From Dehalococcoidia bacterium UBA6808 (GTDB lineage: Bacteria > Chloroflexota > Dehalococcoidia > GIF9 > UBA5629), in the NCBI GenBank assembly GCA_002452695.1, contig DKFA01000058.1, positions 1-14,841 of the forward strand: a DNA stretch of 14,841 nucleotides, in the 5' to 3' direction. The position numbers were made by a program, and so were the translations under genes. The notes beneath the pieces were generated by a model. The model searched no databases. It had not been told where the DNA came from and saw only the letters and a list, made by a program, of their open reading frames with translations. Positions 7,856-14,538 of the stretch are shown here, piece after piece; position 1 is the stretch's first letter, and the number at the start of each line of letters is the position of its first letter.

Positions 7856-8954
7856 CGGTCTCTTTACCTTTGCATAGGGCAATCGGTTCATAGATGCAAT
7901 AAGGTTCGGCTTCCAGGTAATCGCCGGTGGCTTCGTATGCTCTTGCCCGGCAGCCTCCGCAAAGCGTTTTATATTCGCAAATTCCACATTTACCCTTGAG
8001 TTTGGAGAGGTCTCGCAGGTCTTGGAAGAGAGGCGCATTATTCCATATCTCAGGGAAGGGTTGCTGCTTGATATCACCGGCTTCCACATTGAGATAGCCA
8101 CAACCCTTGACCTTGCCCGTGGCGGAAATAAAACAGAACCTCGTGCCGGCGAGACATCCACGTGTCAGGGCATTGGTGCCGTGAGTGTGTCCGGTAGCAG
8201 CCTGCGCCGGATTATAGGCGCCTTCTTTCCTGCGTTCGCTGACAATCCTCATATAGTGAGGAGCGTCCGTAGGTTTGAAAAAGATTCTTTCTCCCAGTTC
8301 CTGCTGTTTATCGAAAACCCAGCCAAGCGTTTCTTCATATTGACGTGGTGATAGTTCAGCTTCTGCCAGACCTTTACCGCGGCCGGTAGGCACCAGCAGA
8401 AAGGGATGGAATGCTACGGCGCCTGCATCAAGTGCCAGCTGTAGCAACTGCGGCAGGTAAGCCACATTAAGCTTCGTAACTGTTGTGTTGATCTGTATTT
8501 CGATCCCGGCTCGGATGGCATTGCGTATACCCTCCATTGCGGCAGTAAAGGCCCCGGGGACACCGCGGAATTTATCCTGTCCCTCGGCAGTGGGGAAGTC
8601 TATGCTTACGCTCAGGCGAGCAATAGGGATAGATTTTAGCCTGGCTGCAACTGCAGGCGTTAGCATGGTGCCATTGCTGCCCATGACCACGCGCAATCCT
8701 TTGCCGGCGGCATATTGACCGATCTCAAAAATATCTTGACGCATCAAAGGTTCGCCGCCGGTCAAGATAATAATGGGCTGACCGGCTTCCAATATCTGGT
8801 CTACCAGCCCGAAGCATTGTTCTGTCGTAAGTTCCTCCGCGGGATCATACTGCCCGGCAGCCATGCGGCAGTGGGCGCAACGGAGGTTGCACCTGCCAGT
8901 GACCTCCCACGCTACGAGTTGGAGTTGAGGCTTGATTATTTCGCTGCTGGTCAT
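7848..8954 (-). CDS. ahbD: Radical SAM heme b synthase AhbD (Fe-coproporphyrin III decarboxylase)
   Basis: AhbD oxidatively decarboxylates two propionates of Fe-coproporphyrin III to the vinyl groups of heme b, the last step of the siroheme route. The protein is 368 residues. After the LQLVAWEVTGRCNLRCAHCR start, C22, C26 and C29 form the CxxxCxxC radical SAM cluster. ILTGGEPLMRQDIF is the SAM-contacting GGE region. FLLVPTGRGKG, RGCLAGTRFCFIS and the C-terminal SPASM-type cysteines in GKCGICEYKTLCGGC (C323, C326, C332, C335, with C353 later) complete an auxiliary cluster region. The whole pattern, including GCRARAYEATGDYL, matches AhbD rather than AhbC. The start overlaps the ahbC stop by 4 bp (8951-8954). 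Confidence 0.93.
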   Translation of the reverse strand: MTSSEIIKPQLQLVAWEVTGRCNLRCAHCRMAAGQYDPAEELTTEQCFGLVDQILEAGQPIIILTGGEPLMRQDIFEIGQYAAGKGLRVVMGSNGTMLTPAVAARLKSIPIARLSVSIDFPTAEGQDKFRGVPGAFTAAMEGIRNAIRAGIEIQINTTVTKLNVAYLPQLLQLALDAGAVAFHPFLLVPTGRGKGLAEAELSPRQYEETLGWVFDKQQELGERIFFKPTDAPHYMRIVSERRKEGAYNPAQAATGHTHGTNALTRGCLAGTRFCFISATGKVKGCGYLNVEAGDIKQQPFPEIWNNAPLFQDLRDLSKLKGKCGICEYKTLCGGCRARAYEATGDYLEAEPYCIYEPIALCKGKETDG

Positions 8955-10099
8955 TTAATACCAATCTCCTCATCGGTTAAATAGCAGGCTGGATCGGAAG
9001 CCCAAATGTCTCCGTGAACCGACTCGGCGCGCACACGCAGATTGCCGTTACAAATAGAAACGTAGCGGCACTCGCTGCAGCGTCCCTTGAGCAACCGCTT
9101 GCGGTCCCTCAGTCCCAGCAGCAAAGGCTGGCTGCTATCAGACCAGATAAGGCTGAAGGGTTTTTCCTTTATATTACCGAGGGAGTAATGCCACCAGAAT
9201 TGGTCGGGATGTACGTGGCCGCAGTCATCAACAGAGCTGATTTTCATGCCGGAGTTGTTGCCTCCGTTGATCTTAAGCAGTTCCAGAGCCTTTTCTGCCC
9301 TGACAGGATCCTGCTGTTGAAGCTTTAAATATACATAGACACCGTCAGTATGGCTGCCGACTGTCAATACTTCCTTTTCAAGTCCCCGGCGGTGCATATC
9401 GACAGTGGTGTCGCAGATGATATCCAGCGCCTGACGGGTCTCGGCATGTGTCAGATCTTCATTCTGCAGCTGACCGCCGCGGCCGGAATAGGCAAGGTGA
9501 TAAAAGCAAATGCGGTTGATGTTCTCGTCCTCGCTTAACTTGAAAATGGCTGGTATATCCTTATGGTTATGCCTCGTCATGGTCAGTCGCAGTGAGACAC
9601 GCATGCCCAGCTTGACGCAGTTCCTGATACCCTGTAGAGCCAACTCATAGGCGCCTTTTCTGCCTCGGAAAATATCATTATTGAGTCCAATGCCGTCTAT
9701 GCTAATGCCTACTTCTGAAAAGCCAATATCGTTTAGTTTGGCGGCAATATCCTGTGTGATCAGCGTTCCGTTGGTTGAGATGGCTACACGCAGCCCCTGC
9801 TGTCGGGCAAATATGGCCAGGTCGAAGATGTCGTGGCGCATTAAAGGTTCGCCGCCGGAGAAAAGTATGACAGGGACGTGGAAAGCCGCCAGATCACGAA
9901 TGAATTCCATTCCCTCTGAAGTATTGAGCTCACAGCTGGACCTGTGTCCATCAGCGCTGGCATAGCAGTGCAGACACCTGAGATTGCACTGACGAGTGCA
10001 GTTCCAGACCACCACGGGACGCGGAACATCCCTCTTTTCGTAGCGCAGGTAATCCCCCGGCCCGACGTTGTCGCAAAGCAATCGTGAAATTGAGATCAT
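8951..10099 (-). CDS. ahbC: Radical SAM 12,18-didecarboxysiroheme deacetylase AhbC
   Basis: AhbC removes the C2 and C7 acetate side chains of didecarboxysiroheme to yield Fe-coproporphyrin III, the substrate of AhbD. The protein is 382 residues and related to NirJ of heme d1 synthesis. The radical SAM cysteines are C38, C42 and C45 in CNLRCLHCY, followed by LFSGGEPLMRHDIFD. Features specific to the AhbC/NirJ family are NGGNNSGMKIS, DDCGHVHPDQFWWH and the C-terminal cysteine set in GRCSECRYVSICNGN (C341, C344, C350) plus ASDPACYLTDEE (C372). NirJ is the alternative, but the adjacent AhbD and AhbAB and the absence of nirS/nirF make AhbC far more likely. The start overlaps the regulator stop by ATGA (10096-10099). 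Confidence 0.92.
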   Translation of the reverse strand: MISISRLLCDNVGPGDYLRYEKRDVPRPVVVWNCTRQCNLRCLHCYASADGHRSSCELNTSEGMEFIRDLAAFHVPVILFSGGEPLMRHDIFDLAIFARQQGLRVAISTNGTLITQDIAAKLNDIGFSEVGISIDGIGLNNDIFRGRKGAYELALQGIRNCVKLGMRVSLRLTMTRHNHKDIPAIFKLSEDENINRICFYHLAYSGRGGQLQNEDLTHAETRQALDIICDTTVDMHRRGLEKEVLTVGSHTDGVYVYLKLQQQDPVRAEKALELLKINGGNNSGMKISSVDDCGHVHPDQFWWHYSLGNIKEKPFSLIWSDSSQPLLLGLRDRKRLLKGRCSECRYVSICNGNLRVRAESVHGDIWASDPACYLTDEEIGIK

Positions 10100-10749
10100 G
10101 GCCTGTCACCTGCTTTGCTGGTGGAATCGAAAAGAGTGAACTTCTGGTGGGCTGCTGTCATTGAGAGCAGCGCCTCGTCCAGAGCTTGATTGATCAGTGA
10201 GATGGAATCGATAATGCGGCGGTTGACGCTCTCGTGTTTCTTCATCATATCGGTAGTCACGTTAATAATAGGGTCCCGGTGTTGTATGAAAGCTTGCAAA
10301 GTCTCTGTCAAAGTTAGACCCTGTCGGGCGGACATCACACCGAATCCTGCCCCTGCTTCCTTCACCTCTTTAAGATTCTCTTCGCGTTTAAGAGGTTCGC
10401 TGACATATTTAATAATAAGGTTAAGGAAGCGGCGTCCCAGCGAGGAGAAATACTGCTGTGCTTCACTATCCAGCTTGTTATATAATTCGGATCGCCGGAG
10501 ATAAGAAGCATCGAGCTCACGATGTACGGTTGCGGTATCCTCAAGTCGGGCGGCCAGGTCTCTTATCCCATGGGGTTTTTGCTGCATGCCCATGAATTTT
10601 TTCAAGCTCAACATGGAATAACGGCGATGTCCGCCGGGTGTGATAAAGGCTTTAATCCTGCCTTCGTCGGTCCATTGTCTGAGAGTCACCTCGCTGACTC
10701 CCAATACATGGCTGGCTTCACTGATACTAAGTGTGCTATCTTCGGTCAT
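10096..10749 (-). CDS. MerR-like transcriptional regulator with helical sensory domain
   Basis: This 217-residue protein is the first gene of the heme operon and probably its autogenous regulator. Residues 7-52 are a MerR/excisionase-type winged helix (LSISEASHVLGVSEVTLRQW, then the wing TPGGHRRYS). A predicted charged helix (about 62-90) leads to a helical domain (about 90-210) with SLGRRFLNLIIKYVSEPL and the GLTLTETLQAFIQHRDPI pattern. That pattern resembles the RsbRD_N/PucR-N-type sensory domains of other bacterial regulators. No cysteine cluster or metal-binding motif is visible, so the signal is unknown. No Shine-Dalgarno precedes the ATG at 10749. A candidate promoter and AT-rich dyad lie 65-93 bp upstream. 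The HTH assignment is firm; the sensory-domain assignment is by pattern only. Confidence 0.85.
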   Translation of the reverse strand: MTEDSTLSISEASHVLGVSEVTLRQWTDEGRIKAFITPGGHRRYSMLSLKKFMGMQQKPHGIRDLAARLEDTATVHRELDASYLRRSELYNKLDSEAQQYFSSLGRRFLNLIIKYVSEPLKREENLKEVKEAGAGFGVMSARQGLTLTETLQAFIQHRDPIINVTTDMMKKHESVNRRIIDSISLINQALDEALLSMTAAHQKFTLFDSTSKAGDRP

Positions 10750-10811
10750 TACATTATTGGAAATTTAATTTGAAAAGCCGCGAAAAATATCAAAATCTAT
10801 AAGAAACTATA

Positions 10812-10830
10812 AAATATTAGCAGAATATTT
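10812..10830. promoter_or_regulatory. AT-rich inverted repeat over the heme promoter
   Basis: AAATATT (10812-10818) and AATATTT (10824-10830) are perfect 7-bp inverted arms around a 5-bp centre. The dyad covers the predicted -10 and half of the -35/-10 spacer. A MerR-type protein encoded by the first gene could bind here, but AT-rich palindromes also arise by chance. Confidence 0.35.
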
Positions 10831-10842
10831 ATGTGTGGTCAA
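10814..10842 (-). promoter_or_regulatory. Candidate sigma70-type promoter of the heme operon
   Basis: On the minus strand, TTGACC (10842-10837) and TAATAT (10819-10814) are separated by 17 bp. The -35 matches the consensus at 5 of 6 bases and the -10 at 4 of 6. Transcription would start near 10807, leaving an AT-rich leader of about 58 nt before the regulator gene. The region is AT-rich, so chance matches are possible. Confidence 0.5.
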
Positions 10843-10885
10843 AGCAGATATACATGCAAAAGGGGCCACTATTGAATGCCGCATC

Positions 10886-10915
10886 TTGACAGTAAAGAAG
10901 GGGTTATGATATAAA
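10886..10915 (+). promoter_or_regulatory. Candidate sigma70-type promoter of the dsr operon
   Basis: A perfect TTGACA (10886-10891) and TATAAA (10910-10915, 5 of 6 matches) are separated by 18 bp. The predicted start is near 10922, giving a leader of about 80 nt before the RsbRD-like gene. This is the best promoter match in the intergenic region. Confidence 0.65.
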
Positions 10916-10930
10916 GTGAACAGCGTTCTT
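10916..10930 (+). repeat. Copy 1 of a 15-bp element at the dsr start site
   Basis: GTGAACAGCGTTCTT starts directly after the predicted -10 and covers the predicted transcription start. Its core GAACAGCGTTC is a small dyad (GAAC/GTTC). A second copy, identical at 13 of 15 positions, begins exactly 52 bp downstream. The position fits an operator that blocks RNA polymerase. Confidence 0.5.
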
Positions 10931-10967
10931 CTAAGGGAAATAAAACAGCATCCGCAATAATAAGCTG

Positions 10968-10982
10968 GTGAACAGTATTCTT
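10968..10982 (+). repeat. Copy 2 of the 15-bp element in the dsr leader
   Basis: GTGAACAGTATTCTT differs from copy 1 only at the two central bases (TA for CG). It keeps the GAA-N5-TTC dyad. The 52-bp offset is about five helical turns, so proteins on both copies would face the same side of the DNA. Confidence 0.5.
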
Positions 10983-11002
10983 TATTTTTCTTTCCTGGAT
11001 TA

Positions 11003-11506
11003 GTGAGTGTGAAAACGGCATCAAAGTTAACTTCGGAATTGCTCAAACAGAGAAAAGCTGCAGTATTGCGCAGGTGGCAGGACCTAGTTTTTGAGACATA
11101 CGCTCCTGACACCGCAGCCGTCTTGAAAACAGGCGGGGACAGATTTGACAATCCCGTAAGTTATACGGTTTCCTGCAACCTGCAATTGATTTTGGACGGA
11201 TTGGTAGAGAGGAAACATGTAGAGACGCTTTTCCCCTGCCTTGAGGAGATCATCAAGATCAGGGCAGTGCAGGAATTCACGCCTGAAACAGCGGTTTGCT
11301 TCATGCCCATATTGAAAAAGGTATTAATGTTGGAGACCGGGTTGGAAGCTGAAGTTGAACTGGCTGGCAGGATTGACAGGTTATCGGCTGCCTGTTTGGT
11401 TATCTACCAGGAGTGCAGGAACAGGATAGAACGTATTAGGACTAATGAGAAGATTAAGGCGGCGCGCAGTATGTCAAGGTTTATGAGCCTGCCGGGTGAG
11501 GAATGA
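11003..11506 (+). CDS. RsbRD N-terminal-domain-like protein preceding dsrM
   Basis: This 167-residue, mostly helical, soluble protein matches the pattern of the RsbT co-antagonist RsbRD N-terminal domain. It has LLKQRKAAVLRRWQDLVFET, a tyrosine-proline-like turn, then GGDRFDNPVSYTV and a leucine-rich LILDGLVERKHVETLFPCLEEIIKIRAVQEF segment, written here in parts: LILDGLVERK and CLEEIIKIRAVQEF. The STAS domain of full RsbR proteins is absent. Proteins of this kind are, to my knowledge, often found just before dsrM in sulfate reducers, but their role there is not established. A sensory or partner-binding function is inference. The start is GTG at 11003 or GTG at 11009. A weak GGA at 10997-10999 is better spaced for 11009. 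Its stop overlaps the dsrM start. Confidence 0.85.
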   Translation: MSVKTASKLTSELLKQRKAAVLRRWQDLVFETYAPDTAAVLKTGGDRFDNPVSYTVSCNLQLILDGLVERKHVETLFPCLEEIIKIRAVQEFTPETAVCFMPILKKVLMLETGLEAEVELAGRIDRLSAACLVIYQECRNRIERIRTNEKIKAARSMSRFMSLPGEE

Positions 11507-12528
11507 TGAGCGCGCAGAAAGTGGTGGTTCCTCTATCCGCAGTTCTAGCGTTGGTCTTGCTGGCCTGTGTTGGCTACGTCTTTGCTCCTTTGCACTACTT
11601 TATGTTGGTTATTCTTCCCTATCTGTGTGGTGTTATATTTATTGCAGGTTTTATCTACCGTATCATCCGCTGGGCGCAATCACCCGTGCCTTTCAATATA
11701 CCCACAGTTTGCGGGCAGGAGGAATCGCTTCACTGGATCAGGCAGGATAAGCAGGGCAGCCCATCGAATTATCTGCAGCTTACTTGGCGCATGTTGCTGG
11801 AGATATTTTTCTTTCGGTCGCTTTTCCGTAATAGCAAGACTGAGCAGGCTGGCCAGGGCAGGCTGGTTTACGGAGGAAACCAGTGGCTGTGGTTGGGAAG
11901 CCTGGCTTTCCACTGGTCGCTTTTCGTCATTATTTTCCGCCACCTGCGTTTTTTCACCGAGCCTGTACCGGCGCTCGTTATCTGGCTGACCGAACTGGAC
12001 GGCATCTTGCAGTTGGCCATACCGACGCTCTTCATTACCGATTTTGTTATATTGGCTGCACTCACTTATCTGTTTATCAGACGTGTGGCCTTCGCGCAGG
12101 CCAGGTTCATCTCTTTACCGTCCGATTACCTGGCGCTTTTCCTTATCCTGGGTGTCGCTCTTTCTGGTGTGCTGATGCGTTCGATTTTTAGAGTAGATCT
12201 GGTGGCGGTCAAGGACCTGGCTCTCAGTATCATAACATTTCGACCGTCTTTGAATCTTAGCGGCTCCGTCGGGTTACCTTTCTTTATACACCTGTTACTG
12301 GTTTGTTGCCTGTTAGCCTATTTCCCATTCAGCAAGATGATGCATGCTCCCGGCGTGTTTTTCAGCCCCACGCGTAATATGTTGAATGATAGCCGTAGAA
12401 AAAGGCATGTCAATCCATGGGACAGACCGGTCAGAGTTCATACCTATGCTGAATATGAAGATGAGTTCAGGGTTCAGATGAAAAAAGCTGGTCTTCCGCT
12501 GGAAATCGACGAGGCAGGTAATAAATAA
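11503..12528 (+). CDS. dsrM: DsrM, membrane cytochrome b subunit of the Dsr electron-transfer complex
   Basis: DsrM is a NarI-like diheme cytochrome b that exchanges electrons with the menaquinone pool and passes them to DsrK. The 341-residue protein has six predicted membrane segments (about residues 8-29, 32-55, 130-150, 170-192, 207-225 and 257-275). Candidate heme-ligand histidines are H137 and H147 in LAFHWSLFVIIFRHLRFF, and H263 and H281 in FFIHLLLVCCLLAYFPFS and KMMHAPGVFFSPTRN. The last motif is characteristic of DsrM. The C-terminus is hydrophilic and presumably contacts DsrK. Two ATG codons are adjacent (11503, 11506). The GAGGA Shine-Dalgarno is 1 nt from the first and 4 nt from the second, so 11506 may be used. 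It overlaps the upstream stop. Confidence 0.96.
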   Translation: MMSAQKVVVPLSAVLALVLLACVGYVFAPLHYFMLVILPYLCGVIFIAGFIYRIIRWAQSPVPFNIPTVCGQEESLHWIRQDKQGSPSNYLQLTWRMLLEIFFFRSLFRNSKTEQAGQGRLVYGGNQWLWLGSLAFHWSLFVIIFRHLRFFTEPVPALVIWLTELDGILQLAIPTLFITDFVILAALTYLFIRRVAFAQARFISLPSDYLALFLILGVALSGVLMRSIFRVDLVAVKDLALSIITFRPSLNLSGSVGLPFFIHLLLVCCLLAYFPFSKMMHAPGVFFSPTRNMLNDSRRKRHVNPWDRPVRVHTYAEYEDEFRVQMKKAGLPLEIDEAGNK

Positions 12529-12530
12529 CC

Positions 12531-14162
12531 ATGGCAGAAAAGAAACTTTCATCCGAAGATATCGCCGGCGTTAAGCTCAACCCGGCTGAAAAAGATTGGA
12601 TGGACCCCTCTGTTGAGTTCAAGAAGGGTTCGTATGTATACGCAGCCCCACTAAAGGATCAGCAGGCATTGAAACTGCCTAATCCCAGACAATGGAATCC
12701 GCTTGATGATGACTGGAAATTGCCGGAGGATTGGAAACCCATTGTATTGGATGGAATGAAGGATAAACTGGGTAAGTTCCGCTCATGGAAGCTGTTCCTT
12801 GATATTTGTGTAAGATGTGGTGCCTGTGCTGATAAATGTCATTATTTCATTGGTTCCGGTGATCCCAAGAATATGCCGGTAATGCGTGCAGAGCTCCTGC
12901 GTTCTGTATATCGCAAGTATTTTACTGTGGGAGGCAGGACATTGGGCAAGCTGGCGGGAGCGCGTGAACTGGATGAAAAGGTAATAAAGGAATGGTATTA
13001 CTACTTCTACCAGTGCTCTGAATGCCGCCGCTGTTCGGTCTTTTGTCCTTACGGTATTGATACCTGTGAGATTACCATGATGGGCAGGGAACTGTTGAAT
13101 ATGGTTGGATGTACCAACGAATGGGTGGTCAGCCCGGTCTCCAACTGCTTCCGTACAGGCAATCACCTGGGCATACCACCGCATGCCATGAAGCAAAGCC
13201 TCGAATCTGCCGCTGATGATATCCTATCTTTGACAGGTATACAGATTGATGTGCCCATTAATAAGAAGGGGGCTGAAATACTATTTGTCACCCCATCCGG
13301 TGATTATTTTGCCAGCCCGGCGTGGTATACACTGGTGGGGTACCTTATGCTGTTTCATGAGATTGGCCTTGATTATACATTCAGTACTTACGCCTCCGAG
13401 GGTGGCAACTTTGGGCTTTTCCATTCCGCTGAAATGCTTAAAAGCCTCAATAATAAGATTTTTTCGGAGGCCAAAAGGCTGGGCGTTAAATGGATTCTGG
13501 GCGGTGAATGCGGCCACATGTGGCGTGTAATTCACCAGTATATGGATACGCTGAACGGTCCCCCCGATTTTCTGGAGCAGCCGGTCTCGCCTGTCACAGG
13601 GACAAGGTTTGACAATGCCGTCAAGACTAAAATGGTTCATATTTGTGAGTTCACAGCCGATCTCATCCACAATAATAAGCTTAAGCTGGACAAGTCGCGC
13701 AACGATAAGTGGAAGGTCACTTTCCATGATTCCTGCAATCCCGCACGTTCGATGGGAATGTTGGAAGAGCCACGCTATATTATCAATAATTCATGCAACT
13801 ATTTTTACGAGATGCCTGAAAACACTATACGTGAACGCACCTTTTGCTGCGGCAGTGGTGCGGGCCTGGGCTCGGATGAAAATATGGAGATGCGATTGCG
13901 CGGCGGTTACCCGCGCGCTAATGCCGTTAAATACGTTCAGGAAAAGCATGGAGTAAATGTGCTGGCCTGCATTTGTGCTATCGATAAAGCTTCATTTCCT
14001 CCGCTGCTGGAATACTGGGTTCCCGGTGTCGAGACAGCGGGTGTGCATGAACTGCTCGCTAATGCCCTTGTTATGACAGGTGAGAAGCCCAGGGAAACCG
14101 ATCTGAGGGGAGAGCCGCTGGTTGATGACAATGTTCAACAGGGAGGGACCACCGGTGTATGA
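12531..14162 (+). CDS. dsrK: DsrK, HdrD-like iron-sulfur subunit
   Basis: DsrK is the cytoplasmic HdrD-related subunit thought to reduce the DsrC disulfide or trisulfide with electrons from DsrM. The 543-residue protein contains two [4Fe-4S] motifs, CVRCGACADKC (C93, C96, C99, C103) and CSECRRCSVFC followed by P (C162, C165, C168, C172). Two CCG-type regions follow. One has GGECGH (C327); the other has FHDSCNPARSMGM (C402), RTFCCGSGAGLG (C439, C440) and LACICAIDKA (C480, C482). They match the non-cubane cluster site of HdrB/HdrD. The ATG at 12531 is 2 nt after the dsrM stop. The end overlaps dsrJ by 8 bp if dsrJ starts at 14155. Confidence 0.97.
   Translation: MAEKKLSSEDIAGVKLNPAEKDWMDPSVEFKKGSYVYAAPLKDQQALKLPNPRQWNPLDDDWKLPEDWKPIVLDGMKDKLGKFRSWKLFLDICVRCGACADKCHYFIGSGDPKNMPVMRAELLRSVYRKYFTVGGRTLGKLAGARELDEKVIKEWYYYFYQCSECRRCSVFCPYGIDTCEITMMGRELLNMVGCTNEWVVSPVSNCFRTGNHLGIPPHAMKQSLESAADDILSLTGIQIDVPINKKGAEILFVTPSGDYFASPAWYTLVGYLMLFHEIGLDYTFSTYASEGGNFGLFHSAEMLKSLNNKIFSEAKRLGVKWILGGECGHMWRVIHQYMDTLNGPPDFLEQPVSPVTGTRFDNAVKTKMVHICEFTADLIHNNKLKLDKSRNDKWKVTFHDSCNPARSMGMLEEPRYIINNSCNYFYEMPENTIRERTFCCGSGAGLGSDENMEMRLRGGYPRANAVKYVQEKHGVNVLACICAIDKASFPPLLEYWVPGVETAGVHELLANALVMTGEKPRETDLRGEPLVDDNVQQGGTTGV
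14141..14147 (+). promoter_or_regulatory. Strong ribosome binding site deciding the dsrJ start
   Basis: GGGAGGG lies inside the 3' end of dsrK, 7 nt before the GTG at 14155. It is downstream of the alternative TTG/ATG starts at 14122, 14125 and 14131, which have no comparable site. Confidence 0.7.
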
Positions 14163-14538
14163 TAAGGGTAAGGTAATACTTGGGTTGGCCATCTTTCTTT
14201 GTCTGGCCAGTTTCCCAGCCTGGTATATCGTTCTTACCGGCAAAGGTGATTACAGGCCTGCTCCTGTGCTGGCTACCAGTGAAAACCAGTGCGTGGAATC
14301 CAAGCAGTATATGCGTGAATACCATATGCAACTGCTAAATCAATGGCGTGATGATGCCGTTCGCAACGGTAGGGCTATCTATACTGCCACCGACAATAGA
14401 ACATACGATATTAACCTTACTGGCACCTGCCTGAATTGCCATTCAAATAAGGCCGAGTTCTGTGACAGTTGCCACAACTACCAGGGCGTGGCGCCCAACT
14501 GCTGGGATTGCCACAATGTCCCGGTGATGGGGAAATAA
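14155..14538 (+). CDS. dsrJ: DsrJ, triheme cytochrome c of the Dsr complex
   Basis: DsrJ is a membrane-anchored extracytoplasmic cytochrome c. Read from GTG 14155 it has 127 residues, the usual size. An uncleaved-looking signal anchor (KVILGLAIFLCLASFPAWYI, about residues 6-25) is followed by three CxxCH sites, CLNCH (92-96), CDSCH (103-107) and CWDCH (116-120). The conserved ENQCVESKQYMREYHMQLL region places a cysteine at residue 46. In Allochromatium DsrJ a cysteine in this region is the distal ligand of the unusual His/Cys heme. Upstream starts at 14122-14131 would add 8-11 residues before the anchor but lack a ribosome binding site. It overlaps dsrK by 8 bp, and dsrO follows immediately after its stop. 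Confidence 0.94.
   Translation: MYDKGKVILGLAIFLCLASFPAWYIVLTGKGDYRPAPVLATSENQCVESKQYMREYHMQLLNQWRDDAVRNGRAIYTATDNRTYDINLTGTCLNCHSNKAEFCDSCHNYQGVAPNCWDCHNVPVMGK

Noticed and set aside
7856..8161. N-terminal extension of about 102 residues on the AhbAB frame
   Set aside because: It lies antiparallel in meaning to nothing useful: it overlaps ahbD on the same strand in another frame, has no domain character, and the ATG at 7855 begins the conserved Lrp-like module next to the ahbD stop.
8951..10099. NirJ (heme d1 synthesis) as the identity of this radical SAM gene
   Set aside because: The neighbours are AhbD and AhbAB and there is no nirS, nirF or nirN. The motif set equally fits AhbC, which completes the pathway.
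13281..13727. Minus-strand frame of 148 codons opposite dsrK
   Set aside because: dsrK is unambiguous on the plus strand and this frame has no motifs or ribosome binding site.
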